From the NCBI GenBank assembly GCA_945928575.1, contig CAMENP010000004.1, positions 62,001 to 126,000 of the forward strand: a stretch of DNA of 64,000 nt, in the 5' to 3' direction. The notes below the pieces were generated by a model that worked only from the letters and a program-made list of their open reading frames with translations, ran no database searches and had not been told where the DNA came from. The number at the start of each line of letters is the position of its first letter. Within the stretch, counting starts at the first letter, position 1. This DNA is from an uncultured Butyrivibrio sp. (GTDB lineage: Bacteria > Bacillota > Clostridia > Lachnospirales > Lachnospiraceae). A program made the position numbers and the translations under genes. Below are positions 1 through 9,175 of the stretch, piece after piece.

Positions 1-856
1 AAAAATTCTCAACCTGATTCTCATTATATCCGTCCGGAGCCATATATTTGGCTTCCCTCAGCGTAAAGTGCTCAAGTTTCGATAAACCGACAAGAAAATC
101 ACGTTCTCTGGCATTAATCCTGTCCCAGATCGTTTCTTCAACAAGTGTATCTATTGTTGCATAATTATTAAGTCTTTTATTCTGCACATAATCAATCATC
201 TGCAGATAAATTGCACTGATCCATCCGTCACTGATCTCCCTGAGCGCTACGGCATCTTTTTCAGAAATGTGAAGATTGTTCTTATTGAAAAAAATAATTA
301 TGTCTTCGGCAGTCAGTTCAAAATCCTCTTTGGATATATGCAGCACCAGATGTTTTCCGATAAGCTCAGACAATGTATCCGGAGGCATCATCTGTGATAT
401 AAATATAAAATGCAGGTCATCCGGCAGAATGTAAGGTATGGAACTTATAAAAAGGTTATAATATTCATCTGTAATCAGATGGCAGTTATCAATTACTATA
501 TATGTCGGTTCTGTGACAGCAACGTGTTTGATTATGCTTCTGACTTCAGCGACAGCCTTTTCGCTTCTTGGATAATCCAATGTCTTAAGATGTTTCTGTG
601 CTTCTTTGTTAACAGCAAGAAAAGCATCGCAAAAATCAGACCAGAATATATCCTTGGAAGAATTACTGACATTAATCCATATGAATCTTCCCGTCGATGT
701 CTGTGCATATTCACGTATTGCAGTTGTCTTTCCGTAACCGGCCGGCGCATCAATTACAGCCACCGGGTAATCCGGTATCATCGAAAGTTTGTCGGAAAGT
801 CGGTCATTAATATGAATCGTATTATATTTTTTGTATTTATCCTCTCTGCTTCCCAC
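1..856 (-). CDS. LuxR/MalT-type regulator with STAND ATPase domain (N-terminal part, cut by window edge)
   Basis: About 285 codons are visible and the gene runs off the left edge. A GTG start is chosen because an in-frame TAA lies directly before it and an AGAGGA ribosome site lies just upstream. The visible part is an ATPase domain: Walker A APAGYGKTT near residues 37-45 and a Walker B-like strand YIVIDNCHL near 119-127. This layout is typical of MalT-like LuxR regulators, whose effector-binding repeats and LuxR helix-turn-helix lie toward the C terminus; that part is outside the window, so the DNA-binding domain is inferred. It follows gpsA by 22 bases and could be read from the der-plsY-gpsA transcript. 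The signal sensed is unknown. Confidence 0.75.
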   Translation of the reverse strand, partial: MGSREDKYKKYNTIHINDRLSDKLSMIPDYPVAVIDAPAGYGKTTAIREYAQTSTGRFIWINVSNSSKDIFWSDFCDAFLAVNKEAQKHLKTLDYPRSEKAVAEVRSIIKHVAVTEPTYIVIDNCHLITDEYYNLFISSIPYILPDDLHFIFISQMMPPDTLSELIGKHLVLHISKEDFELTAEDIIIFFNKNNLHISEKDAVALREISDGWISAIYLQMIDYVQNKRLNNYATIDTLVEETIWDRINARERDFLVGLSKLEHFTLREAKYMAPDGYNENQVENF

Positions 857-878
857 TTAGATATCCTCTTTCTCAGAA

Positions 879-1886
879 CTACCAAGGCAGATCCGGATTC
901 TCAATCTTGCGGTCACGAAGCATAAGCTCCTTAACGCGCTCTGATGCGCTTGCATTATCGAAAAGTACACTATTAACACTGTCAACTATAGGCATCTCTA
1001 TATTGTATTTAACAGAAAGTTCGTGTGCTGCCTTGGCCGAATATACGCCTTCCACAACCATGTGAACCTCGTCCATAGCCTCTTTCATGCTCTTTCCCTG
1101 TCCCATGAGGATGCCTGCACGTCTGTTACGGCTGTGCATACTTGCGCATGTAACGATAAGATCACCCATTCCGGATAAACCGTAAAAAGTCTGAAGCTTT
1201 CCGCCCATAGCAACTCCGAGTCTTGCGATTTCATGAATGCCTCTTGTGATAAGAGCAGCTTTGGTATTATCTCCGTATCCGAGTCCATCAGCGATTCCCG
1301 CAGCAAGTGCTATTACATTCTTGAGTGAACCGCCGAGTTCTATTCCAAGGACATCAGGACTGATATATACACGGAACACCTCGCTCATAAAAATATTCTG
1401 AAGATATTCTGCGTATTCCTTGGAGTCCGCTCCGATTACACATGTTGTAGGGATTCCGCGGCTTACCTCCTCTGCATGGCTTGGACCTGATAAAACAGCG
1501 ATTCTGACATCAGGTATTTCCTCTCTGATAATAGCAGTCATCGTCATAAGGGAATCTTCTTCAATACCCTTAGCCACATTAACCATCTGTATGTCACGGA
1601 TACCAAGTGTGGCTACCTCTTTGGCAGTACTCCTTACAAAAGGAGAAGCGACCGCCATAACCACAATGTCGGCACCGGCCACTACCGTCCTTAAATCTTC
1701 ACAGAGTTTGATTTCCTTAGGAATCTTCACTCCAGGAAGGGATTTCTTGTTCTCGCCTTCCTCACGTATTCCGTCAAGTTCTGCCTTTACTTTGGACCAG
1801 ACTGTTACATCATGTCCATTATTATTAAGAAGTATTGCAAGTCCGAGAGCCCATCCTCCGGCTCCGAGTATACTTAATTTAGCCAT
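879..1886 (-). CDS. gpsA: NAD(P)H-dependent glycerol-3-phosphate dehydrogenase
   Basis: Cytosolic enzyme reducing dihydroxyacetone phosphate to sn-glycerol-3-phosphate, the backbone of phospholipids. The 335-residue length fits the family. The N terminus carries a dinucleotide-binding loop GAGGWALGLA (residues 8-17), a variant of the usual GAGxWGTA. The catalytic lysine lies in ELGGSLKNVIALAAG, followed by the conserved GYGDNTKAALITRG. Its ATG overlaps the plsY stop codon by one base (TAATG), so the two are probably translationally coupled; PlsY consumes the product of GpsA. Identification is firm. Confidence 0.96.
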   Translation of the reverse strand: MAKLSILGAGGWALGLAILLNNNGHDVTVWSKVKAELDGIREEGENKKSLPGVKIPKEIKLCEDLRTVVAGADIVVMAVASPFVRSTAKEVATLGIRDIQMVNVAKGIEEDSLMTMTAIIREEIPDVRIAVLSGPSHAEEVSRGIPTTCVIGADSKEYAEYLQNIFMSEVFRVYISPDVLGIELGGSLKNVIALAAGIADGLGYGDNTKAALITRGIHEIARLGVAMGGKLQTFYGLSGMGDLIVTCASMHSRNRRAGILMGQGKSMKEAMDEVHMVVEGVYSAKAAHELSVKYNIEMPIVDSVNSVLFDNASASERVKELMLRDRKIENPDLPW

Positions 1887-2551
1887 TACTTTTCTTCCTC
1901 CACCATATTCTTTTTGAGTTTGAACTCGTTCTCTTCACCATGAAGAAGACGCTTTATGTTAGCTTTATGACGTACAAATGCAAGTATAACAAATACAAGC
2001 ATTACAATTGTTGCTTCGATTGTGGTAGCCTTTGATAACAGACCGCCGATAAGACCGATGTGATCAAACACAACAAATCCGGCAAACACGGAAAGTACCA
2101 TAACAAGCGATCCGGCCGATACATATCTGGTTATAAAAAGTGTGAGCATAAATGCCGTAAATCCGAGCAGATCAAGCTGCCAGCATCCGAGTGATACGAT
2201 AACGCCCGCAGTTGCCGCAATTCCTTTACCACCTTTAAAATGTAAATAAAACGGAAAATTATGACCGAGTACCGTACCGATTCCGGTATAGAGTACCAAC
2301 AATGTCATACTGTCCGTATGTGTATTACGGAAAATAAGCCTTACGACAAGTGATGCAAGAACCGCCTTTAATATATCTCCCGCAAAAGTTATAAATCCAG
2401 CTTTCCAGCCAAGTGTCCTGAGAGCATTAGTCGTTCCGGCATTGCCGCTTCCGTGCTCCCTTATGTCTATATGATTGATTTTACCATATATAAAACCTGT
2501 CTGGAACATACCAAACACATATCCGATTATAAGGCATAACAGTCTTTCCAT
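1886..2551 (-). CDS. plsY: Acyl-phosphate:glycerol-3-phosphate acyltransferase
   Basis: Integral membrane enzyme that transfers an acyl group from acyl-phosphate to glycerol-3-phosphate, giving lysophosphatidate, the first committed step of membrane lipid synthesis. The 221-residue protein has several hydrophobic segments and the family motifs HGSGNAGTTNALRTLG (near residue 34) and GHNFPFYLHFKGGKG (near residue 95). The charged C-terminal tail is cytosolic-looking. It lies between der and gpsA in a compact operon, 16 bases after der. Its acyl-phosphate donor would come from PlsX, encoded at 43.4-44.4 kb in this window. Confidence 0.96.
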   Translation of the reverse strand: MERLLCLIIGYVFGMFQTGFIYGKINHIDIREHGSGNAGTTNALRTLGWKAGFITFAGDILKAVLASLVVRLIFRNTHTDSMTLLVLYTGIGTVLGHNFPFYLHFKGGKGIAATAGVIVSLGCWQLDLLGFTAFMLTLFITRYVSAGSLVMVLSVFAGFVVFDHIGLIGGLLSKATTIEATIVMLVFVILAFVRHKANIKRLLHGEENEFKLKKNMVEEEK

Positions 2552-2567
2552 GATGCAATTTGCTCCT

Positions 2568-3893
2568 TTATTCCTTTTCTCCTCGTTCTCTTATGATGAA
2601 CCTGAGTGATGTTCCGCGAAAACCGAATGCCTCGCGTATTTTATTCTCGATATAACGAGTATACGAGAAATGCATAAGCTTTTTGTCGTTTACAAATACA
2701 ATAAATGTAGGCGGTTTAACCGCAACCTGTGTCATATAGAATATCTTAAGTCTGCGTCCTTTATCTGAAGGCGGCTGCTGCAATGCAACGGCTTCGCTTA
2801 AGATTTCATTGAGGACACCTGTCTGAACGCGCATGTTCTGGTTCTCGACAACCATATCTATCATGTCATATAACTTCACAAGACGCTGTCCGCTTAAGGC
2901 TGAAACAAACATAATCTCGGCATACGGTATGAATGAAAGAACATCCTTGATGCGCTTCGTATGCTCATATATTGTCTTATCGTTCTTAGCTACGGCATCC
3001 CATTTGTTGACTACGACGATTATGCCTTTGCCGCGTTCGTGTGCGATTCCCGCAATCTTGGCGTCCTGCTCGGTTACACCCTCCGTTGCATCGATGACAA
3101 CAAGAACTACATCCGCGCGCTCAACAGCCGTTACCGCACGGATTATGCTGTAACGTTCGATTTCTTCTTTGATCTTATTCTTACGGCGGAGGCCTGCTGT
3201 ATCAATAAATACATAATCCCTGCCGTTATAACGGATTTCGGTATCAATGGCATCCCTTGTGGTGCCGGCGATATCTGATACGATAACTCTGTTCTCTCCG
3301 CTTAATCTGTTGATGATCGATGATTTTCCTACGTTGGGTTTACCTACTATCGCGATACGAGGTCTGTCATCATCCAAATCCTCAAGCGCACTCTCGTCGA
3401 AATGGCTCACGACCTCATCAAGCATATCTCCGAGGCCAAGTTTACCAACCGATGATATCGGAAACGGATCGCCAATTCCGAGATTATAGAATTCATAGAC
3501 ATCGGCCATCATCTTATCAAAATTATCCACCTTATTGACAACAAGAACAACAGGCTTGCCGCTGCGTCTTAACATGTCCGCAACCTTGGAATCCGAATCC
3601 ACAAGTCCCTGTCTGACATCCGTCATAAACATTATGACATCCGCTGTCGCGATGGCTATCTCTGCCTGCTCACGCATCTGCGAAAGTATTATATCTTTGG
3701 AATCCGGCTCTATTCCTCCGGTATCTATCAACGTAAAATTATAATTAAGCCATGAAACATCCGCATAAATCCTGTCTCTTGTAACGCCCGGCGTATCCTT
3801 TACTATGGATATCTGTTCACCGGCGAGCGCGTTAAAAAGAGTCGACTTACCGACATTCGGACGTCCGACTATGGCTACTACAGGTTTACTCAT
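2568..3893 (-). CDS. der: Ribosome-associated GTPase Der (EngA)
   Basis: Tandem-domain GTPase needed for maturation of the 50S ribosomal subunit. The first GTPase domain has [13 protein letters not shown] and NKVD; the second has [16 protein letters not shown] and NKWD; a KH-like C-terminal domain follows. The frame extends upstream to a GTG at 3929, but ATG at 3893 is preferred: it gives [18 protein letters not shown], the usual N terminus, and has AAAGGA about ten bases upstream. The protein is then 441 residues, normal for the family. It heads the der-plsY-gpsA operon and has its own sigma-A-like promoter. Confidence 0.96.
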   Translation of the reverse strand: MSKPVVAIVGRPNVGKSTLFNALAGEQISIVKDTPGVTRDRIYADVSWLNYNFTLIDTGGIEPDSKDIILSQMREQAEIAIATADVIMFMTDVRQGLVDSDSKVADMLRRSGKPVVLVVNKVDNFDKMMADVYEFYNLGIGDPFPISSVGKLGLGDMLDEVVSHFDESALEDLDDDRPRIAIVGKPNVGKSSIINRLSGENRVIVSDIAGTTRDAIDTEIRYNGRDYVFIDTAGLRRKNKIKEEIERYSIIRAVTAVERADVVLVVIDATEGVTEQDAKIAGIAHERGKGIIVVVNKWDAVAKNDKTIYEHTKRIKDVLSFIPYAEIMFVSALSGQRLVKLYDMIDMVVENQNMRVQTGVLNEILSEAVALQQPPSDKGRRLKIFYMTQVAVKPPTFIVFVNDKKLMHFSYTRYIENKIREAFGFRGTSLRFIIRERGEKE

Positions 3894-3940
3894 ATCTGTA
3901 TTTAATCCTTTCAATCTGTTTAATGTCACATCTTCTTATT

Positions 3941-3969
3941 AATATAACAATATTTTCCCACTTTGTAAA
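3941..3969 (-). promoter_or_regulatory. Sigma-A-like promoter for der-plsY-gpsA
   Basis: Read on the minus strand: -35 TTTACA, 17-base spacer, -10 TATATT, about 50 bases before the der start. It lies back to back with the prs promoter on the plus strand. Confidence 0.6.
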
Positions 3970-3976
3970 GATTCAC

Positions 3977-4005
3977 TTGACTATGTTTTTTAAGACAATT
4001 ATACT
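3977..4005 (+). promoter_or_regulatory. Sigma-A-like promoter for the PRPP synthetase gene
   Basis: -35 TTGACT and -10 TATACT with a 17-base spacer, ending 64 bases before the prs ATG. It is divergent from the der promoter. Confidence 0.65.
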
Positions 4006-4069
4006 TGAATAGAATATGGCAGTAAGTAATGACTAACTGTCAAATACAATATGACATAAGGAAACTGTT

Positions 4070-5248
4070 ATGAGTAAGAATTTATTTGAAAATGCGATTC
4101 CGGTCGCACCGCTTAAATTAGCCGTTATGCCAAGCTGTGAACAGTTGGGCAATGATGTTGACAGCTATATATCCAATATCCGCCGCATACGAAAACACAA
4201 TGAAGCGGCAAGCATTGCATTCAAGGGCTACGAGGAGGACACATACAAGGTTAAGGTATGCTGCCCGCGTTTCGGTTCCGGTGAGGCCAAAGGAATGATC
4301 GGAACTTCCGTAAGAGGTGTGGATCTGTTCGTTATGACCGATGTTATGAACCACTCTCTCACTTATAAGGTAACCGGACATACCAATCATATGTCTCCGG
4401 ATGACCATTTTCAGGACCTTAAGAGAATAATCTCAGCGGCTGCATGCTCTGCCAAGCGTATCACGGTAATTATGCCTTTCTTATACGAAAGCAGACAGCA
4501 TAAACGTGACAAACTCGAATCACTCGACAGCTCACTTGCTCTCAATGAGCTTGTTGAATACGGTGTAAGCAACATAATTACGTTTGATGCACATGATCCA
4601 AGGATCAATAATTCGATACCGCTTAACGGCTTCGATAACTTTCTTCCTCCATATCAGTTCATGAGGGCTCTCCTTGATAAAAACAAGGACCTTCTTATAG
4701 ACAGAGATCATCTTATGGTAATCTCACCGGATGAAGGCGCAATGCACCGTGCGGTTTATTTTGCCAATGTTCTGGGTGTTGACATGGGTATGTTCTATAA
4801 GCGCCGTGATTACTCCAAGGTAGTTGACGGACGTAACCCTATCGTTGCTCATGAATTTCTCGGAGACAATGTTGCGGGCAAGGATGTAATTATCATGGAT
4901 GATATGATTTCATCGGGAGAAAGCATGCTTGATACCGCAAGGGAGCTTAAGGACCGCAAGGCCGGCCGGGTATTCATCTGCACTACATTCGGCCTTTTTA
5001 CGGATGGTTTTGAGAAATTCGACGAATACTACGAGCGCGGATATTTTAACGGAGTTATTACCACCAATTTAACTTACCGTGACCCTGCTCTTCTAACCAA
5101 GCCATATTATTATGAGGCTGACATGAGTTCGTTCCTCGGAATGATCATCGATTATCTCAATCACGACATTTCAATCGGCGGCATCATGGATCCTACCGAA
5201 AAAATGCGTGTTCTGCTTGAAGAATACAACAAAGCCACTAGAATATAA
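4070..5248 (+). CDS. prs: Ribose-phosphate pyrophosphokinase, long form
   Basis: Makes PRPP from ribose-5-phosphate and ATP for nucleotide, histidine and tryptophan synthesis. At 392 residues it is about 70 longer than classic Prs. Family landmarks are present but divergent: MPFLYESRQHKRDK (usually PYxxYARQDRK), ITFDAHDPRI (usually DLHAxQIQ), and the PRPP-binding loop VIIMDDMISSGESM (usually DDxxDTGGT). ATG at 4070 follows AAGGAAA. It is a single-gene unit with its own promoter and a terminator. The divergent loops leave some room for a relative with altered regulation, but Prs activity is the best call. Confidence 0.85.
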   Translation: MSKNLFENAIPVAPLKLAVMPSCEQLGNDVDSYISNIRRIRKHNEAASIAFKGYEEDTYKVKVCCPRFGSGEAKGMIGTSVRGVDLFVMTDVMNHSLTYKVTGHTNHMSPDDHFQDLKRIISAAACSAKRITVIMPFLYESRQHKRDKLESLDSSLALNELVEYGVSNIITFDAHDPRINNSIPLNGFDNFLPPYQFMRALLDKNKDLLIDRDHLMVISPDEGAMHRAVYFANVLGVDMGMFYKRRDYSKVVDGRNPIVAHEFLGDNVAGKDVIIMDDMISSGESMLDTARELKDRKAGRVFICTTFGLFTDGFEKFDEYYERGYFNGVITTNLTYRDPALLTKPYYYEADMSSFLGMIIDYLNHDISIGGIMDPTEKMRVLLEEYNKATRI

Positions 5249-5252
5249 AAGT

Positions 5253-5288
5253 AAAGCCCTGACAGCCGGTAACTGTCAGGGCATTTTT
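5253..5288. terminator. Bidirectional terminator between prs and the lipoprotein gene
   Basis: Ten-base-pair stem GCCCTGACAG / CTGTCAGGGC with a seven-base loop, flanked by T-rich sequence on the plus-strand side and by the stop codon of the convergent gene. It can serve both prs and the long minus-strand operon ending here. Confidence 0.85.
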
Positions 5289-5998
5289 TAATTCCAGAAA
5301 TATTTAAAAATATTATCGTCACATATGTAAGCGGTCTTAGTATCTCCTTCAACAACTATCATACATTTCCTGTAATCAACCGTTATCCTGTTTACATCGG
5401 CTGATGTATCGCAGTTTATGTCTGCAGTCTGCTTATCCTTGAATGTAATGACTATCGTATCTCCCAATTCGTCATACGTCTCACCGGCTGTCTTTAATCT
5501 GCCGGAATTGCTTTCAATAATATAAATCAAATCGGCGTAATTATCCGAATCCTTCGATATATCGACTGTCTTACCGGAAGCCGTGACCGACTGCATGGAT
5601 TCAATATTATTCACAGGTATTCCCAAAAGTTTATCCGGCATGTCCTGTTTAAAAACAACAATCCGGTTATCAAGCCAGTCGGTTGTGACATAAGCGTATG
5701 CCTTGCGGTCATAGTCCCGCATATATATACGGCCGCTTACCTTAAAATCAGCATACATCCCGTAGTCAACAGGCGTATCACCGGTGTAATTTCCCTCAAT
5801 GTCATGTACATATACGCATCCGTCTGGCAGGTCTGTCAACAGCCCTTTCCACTTATAAGCACTTCCGTCAATATTTAATGATACATCAGAAATTTCACCC
5901 GGAAAATTACAATTATCATCGGTGCTCACGGATTTGGATGCACAGCCGGTCAGGAATATCATTGTTAAAAATAATAAAGTCAGGACTTTTTTCTTCAT
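5288..5998 (-). CDS. Putative lipoprotein of unknown function
   Basis: 236 residues. The N terminus is a lipoprotein signal: positive n-region MKKK, hydrophobic stretch, and lipobox LTGC with the modified cysteine at residue 19. The rest is hydrophilic, rich in Asp, Tyr and Thr, with alternating strand-like patterns that suggest a beta-rich extracytoplasmic domain; no family was recognised. It is the last gene of the lepB-rbgA-rnhB-yraN-pgeF run, four bases after pgeF, and its stop lies in the terminator. Function cannot be assigned from sequence. Confidence 0.8.
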   Translation of the reverse strand: MKKKVLTLLFLTMIFLTGCASKSVSTDDNCNFPGEISDVSLNIDGSAYKWKGLLTDLPDGCVYVHDIEGNYTGDTPVDYGMYADFKVSGRIYMRDYDRKAYAYVTTDWLDNRIVVFKQDMPDKLLGIPVNNIESMQSVTASGKTVDISKDSDNYADLIYIIESNSGRLKTAGETYDELGDTIVITFKDKQTADINCDTSADVNRITVDYRKCMIVVEGDTKTAYICDDNIFKYFWN

Positions 5999-6002
5999 AT
6001 AA

Positions 6003-6863
6003 TCACCTTATTTCCATAAATCCGCACAATCCTCCGCGTTGGCCTTTGCTTGCCCTGTGCGAAAAAAGCAGCCCCGGATTGCAGCAGGTGCATATATCCG
6101 TCACTCCGATATTTTCTTCAAGGAGTCCGGCTCCAAGCAGATTGACAACATTGGCACGATGCAGGTCAAGCCTGAATTTACCGTCAAACGGTCTGTCCGG
6201 TGCGGCAGGATAAAGTATGCCGTCAAAAACTTTCTCACCGTACCCGGAAGCAAACACGTCCGCTACGTCAGAGCCTACTTCATAGCAGTTGCGGCAGATT
6301 GACGGTCCGACAAACGCAATTATATCCGCCGGGTTACTGCCGTAGAGTGAAGTCATTTTTTTCACGGTTACATCCGCAATGTTATTTACGGTTCCCCGCC
6401 AGCCCGAATGTGACAGACCGATTGCCCGCTTAACCGGATCCGCCAGAAATATCGGGACACAGTCGGCGTAAGTTGTCACAAGCGCTACTCCGGGTGTGTT
6501 CGTTACAAAACCGTCGATATCCGAAAAACAGCGGTCCTTAATAACACCCATTCCGCGCTCCGCTTCGGTGGCTTCTATTACGTTGGTTGTGTGCGTCTGC
6601 ATTGCATAAACCATATCTTCCGGCCTGATATCAAGGGCTTTTCCGATAAGCCTGAAATTTTCACGCACCGCATCGGGATCATCCCCTCTTGTAAAGGCAA
6701 GATCCATACTCTCGTATATACCCTTGCTGACGCCGCCGAGTCTTGTGGAAAAACCGTGTTTAATAAAATCCAGTCCGTCAAATTTGCGGAAGGTAATGTA
6801 TGGCACATCACCGTCATCATGAAATCTGGTAGTATTACTAAAATCAATATAATTAATGTTCAT
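6003..6863 (-). CDS. pgeF: Polyphenol oxidase/LACC1-family protein (YfiH/PgeF)
   Basis: Member of the YfiH/LACC1 family. Known members act as purine nucleoside phosphorylase/adenosine deaminase-type enzymes, and the E. coli member prevents misincorporation into peptidoglycan. The metal-site residues are visible: His in MQTHTTNV, Cys in TTYADCVPIF and His in LSHSGWRG. The conserved CRNCYEVG and the C-terminal TCCNPGLLFSHRASKGQRG are also present. 286 residues is a normal length. It sits directly downstream of yraN (2-base gap). The exact substrate in this organism is not shown by the sequence. Confidence 0.9.
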   Translation of the reverse strand: MNINYIDFSNTTRFHDDGDVPYITFRKFDGLDFIKHGFSTRLGGVSKGIYESMDLAFTRGDDPDAVRENFRLIGKALDIRPEDMVYAMQTHTTNVIEATEAERGMGVIKDRCFSDIDGFVTNTPGVALVTTYADCVPIFLADPVKRAIGLSHSGWRGTVNNIADVTVKKMTSLYGSNPADIIAFVGPSICRNCYEVGSDVADVFASGYGEKVFDGILYPAAPDRPFDGKFRLDLHRANVVNLLGAGLLEENIGVTDICTCCNPGLLFSHRASKGQRGGLCGFMEIR

Positions 6864-6865
6864 AT

Positions 6866-7222
6866 CTAACCTCTGTATTGAAATGCATTTTCTATATGTT
6901 CCACTTTACCGTCGCCGTGAACCGCAATCACATCGAAGCGGCAGTTCTTATCTTCATTATATGGAAATGCCGCATAAAAACACATTGCCGTATGACATAT
7001 CCTGCGCTGTTTGGTAATTGTGACAGCCTCAAGCGGACTGCCGAAATTTTCGCTTCCCCTGAATTTACATTCGGTAAATACAAGTGTATCTCCGTCAAGA
7101 GATATGATATCGATCTCGCCATGACGGCTGTGGTAATTACGTTTGATTATCTTATGACCCTTGCGTGTAAGATAACTTATCGCGATATCCTCATACCGGT
7201 AACCTTTTTCCTTATTATTCAT
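6866..7222 (-). CDS. YraN family (UPF0102) endonuclease-like protein
   Basis: 118 residues matching the UPF0102/YraN family, a restriction-endonuclease-like fold. The motifs are GYRYEDIAISYL at the N terminus, HGEIDIISLD, and LVFTECKFR (the E-x-K catalytic-like core). No molecular role is firmly established for the family. Its ATG overlaps the stop of the FlhB-like gene by one base, so the two are coupled. The order rbgA-rnhB-FliK-like-FlhB-like-yraN resembles the ylqF-rnhB-ylqG-ylqH cluster of Bacillus. Confidence 0.9.
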   Translation of the reverse strand: MNNKEKGYRYEDIAISYLTRKGHKIIKRNYHSRHGEIDIISLDGDTLVFTECKFRGSENFGSPLEAVTITKQRRICHTAMCFYAAFPYNEDKNCRFDVIAVHGDGKVEHIENAFQYRG

Positions 7223-7506
7223 TATTTACCGTTTATCTTTCCTTTCAGTCTGTCAAGATTATCCACAAATACAAGTATTTCCGCAACAACACCATATAAT
7301 TCCGGCGGAATCATATCGCCTATTTCGAGCTTGGAAAGTGTGTTGGCGAGTTTGGAATCCTCGTAAAGCGGAACGTCGCTTTCCTTTGCTTTTTCAATTA
7401 TCTTGTCCGCAACAATACCCGTTCCGGAAGCAACTATTGTCGGTGCTTCGTCCCCCGGATTGTATTGAAGGGCTATCGCCTGTTTTCTTTTATTTTCGTC
7501 TGCCAT
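7222..7506 (-). CDS. Orphan FlhB C-terminal-like protein (YlqH family)
   Basis: 94 residues resembling only the cytosolic C-terminal domain of FlhB/YscU export-switch proteins: KRKQAIALQYNPGDEAP, then GTGIVADKIIEKAKESDVPL and a hydrophilic end. The autocleavage motif NPTH of true FlhB is replaced by NPGD, and there are no membrane segments, so it cannot be a complete export component. Nine bases upstream lies a FliK-like gene. No other flagellar gene is in the window. The homologous pair ylqG-ylqH occupies the same place in Bacillus; its role is unknown to me. Confidence 0.85.
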   Translation of the reverse strand: MADENKRKQAIALQYNPGDEAPTIVASGTGIVADKIIEKAKESDVPLYEDSKLANTLSKLEIGDMIPPELYGVVAEILVFVDNLDRLKGKINGK

Positions 7507-7514
7507 AACATCAC

Positions 7515-9131
7515 CTATGCCCTTACATCGAAGCTGAACCGCTTTATCTGCGCTGGCGGTAGCTCATTTTCTATTACTGAAGATTTGAATGTATACGGTG
7601 TTGTATTAAGCTCAACTACATTGTCAACATTATATCCCAATTTATTCAGCCTTGCCGTGAGCTCATCCATATGTTCTTCAACGTACTGTAATATTTTATC
7701 ATCTGCGACCTTGAAATTAGTCGTTACATTTTTCTGTTTTAATTTGACAAGAACATCCATAGGGCCGAGATTATCCATATCTAAGTGTAAAAGTGCTTTG
7801 ATTTCATCCGGCGATGATGTCTTGGTGCCGCGCCTGCTGTATACATACAAATCTCCGTGCGCATTTTTGCCGGCCATCCTTACGGGAAGCTGCACAAAAT
7901 TCATAAACTGGTTGAGATTGTTCAAAAACTGTGCATCCGATGATGCATTATTCATATTATCAAGCATTGCCGACATGCCTGAATTACTGCCGAACTGTTC
8001 GTTCATGCCCGCCGAATCGTTGATTATCTTGGCATAGAGCTTTTTGACATTGACATTGTTAATATCCTCAGGCCTTATAAAATACTGCTCTCTTACCGCT
8101 TCATCAATTATTTTTTTGAATTCGTCGGATTTAACGAATTTGTCAATGCCGTTTTTGTTTATATCGGGTCTTGCCGCCAGTTTGGCAAACTCATTTATAA
8201 ATTCCTTTGCGGTAATATTCCCATCAGTAAGCTTTGTGGTGATATCCTCGACCATGTTTCTTGTGGTGTCCGATATTACATTTTCATTTTCTATATCATC
8301 AGCGGCCTCGAATTGTATTATATTATCCGAAATATTTTCCAATTCTTCCGGTTTAAACAGATTGACCAATGGTTCGGATACCGATACCGGTTCGCTGAAA
8401 TTATTAACAAAATCCTTTAAAACTTCAGCCGCCTGTGCCGGATTTTCTTCTGTCATCGATACAATAAGCGTGTTAAGTTCCGACGATATATTGTCGGCTT
8501 TGGCAGTCATTCCTTCACTGAAATCATAATAATCGTGAAGTGACGCCACGTTTTCTTCGGTAACCGGTATTCCCATGCGTGTCATAAGGACTACGTCTTC
8601 CGGCGTCGCATCCGGAACACTGTCCAGAAGCTTTACATAATTATTAAGTGTTGCAGCGTCAATAGGCTGCCCCTGTTTCATAAGGTTATGCACAAGCGAA
8701 ACTGTCGTTTCATTCATCGAAAGTCCCGCATTCTGAATAGCACTCCTTATCGTCTGGTCATTCATGAGATTCTTCATTCCGGGGTTATTAACTGACTTAA
8801 GAATTATGCGTTCACCTGAGTTATCTTTGATAGCAAAAGATGCAATATCTCCTATATTATATGATAATGCATCCGACAAAAGTGCCGATACAGTGGCGCT
8901 GTCGGATAATGCGATTGTTATTTCGTTGTTGGTAATATTGGTAATTTCTCCGGTAAAGACATCTCCGGAATCAAGATTCATAAGCAGACGCAGGCCGGCC
9001 TCCCTTGCAGCCTGTGGCGTAACCGGAGCCTGCAGTCTTCCGGCTGCGGTATTTCCGGCCGTTGTCTGGCCTTGCACGGCTCCATTGTCTATTCCTGTTG
9101 TGTTATTAATACCGGTAACATTAATATTCAT
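7515..9131 (-). CDS. FliK-like protein of unknown function (YlqG-type)
   Basis: 538 residues from the ATG at 9131; the frame extends to a GTG at 9140, but AAGGG is correctly spaced only for the ATG. The N terminus is Asn/Thr/Gly-rich and low in complexity, the middle is acidic and helical, and the C terminus (about 420-500) resembles the flagellar hook-length control C-domain: LLHLDMDNLGPMDVLVKLKQ. In FliK this domain contacts FlhB, and here the next gene encodes an FlhB C-domain, so the two products probably interact (inference). No cysteines, signal peptide or membrane segment were seen. Confidence 0.75.
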   Translation of the reverse strand: MNINVTGINNTTGIDNGAVQGQTTAGNTAAGRLQAPVTPQAAREAGLRLLMNLDSGDVFTGEITNITNNEITIALSDSATVSALLSDALSYNIGDIASFAIKDNSGERIILKSVNNPGMKNLMNDQTIRSAIQNAGLSMNETTVSLVHNLMKQGQPIDAATLNNYVKLLDSVPDATPEDVVLMTRMGIPVTEENVASLHDYYDFSEGMTAKADNISSELNTLIVSMTEENPAQAAEVLKDFVNNFSEPVSVSEPLVNLFKPEELENISDNIIQFEAADDIENENVISDTTRNMVEDITTKLTDGNITAKEFINEFAKLAARPDINKNGIDKFVKSDEFKKIIDEAVREQYFIRPEDINNVNVKKLYAKIINDSAGMNEQFGSNSGMSAMLDNMNNASSDAQFLNNLNQFMNFVQLPVRMAGKNAHGDLYVYSRRGTKTSSPDEIKALLHLDMDNLGPMDVLVKLKQKNVTTNFKVADDKILQYVEEHMDELTARLNKLGYNVDNVVELNTTPYTFKSSVIENELPPAQIKRFSFDVRA

Positions 9132-9175
9132 GGGTACCACCCTTCTGTAATATGATGCAGCCTGCTTATACTATA

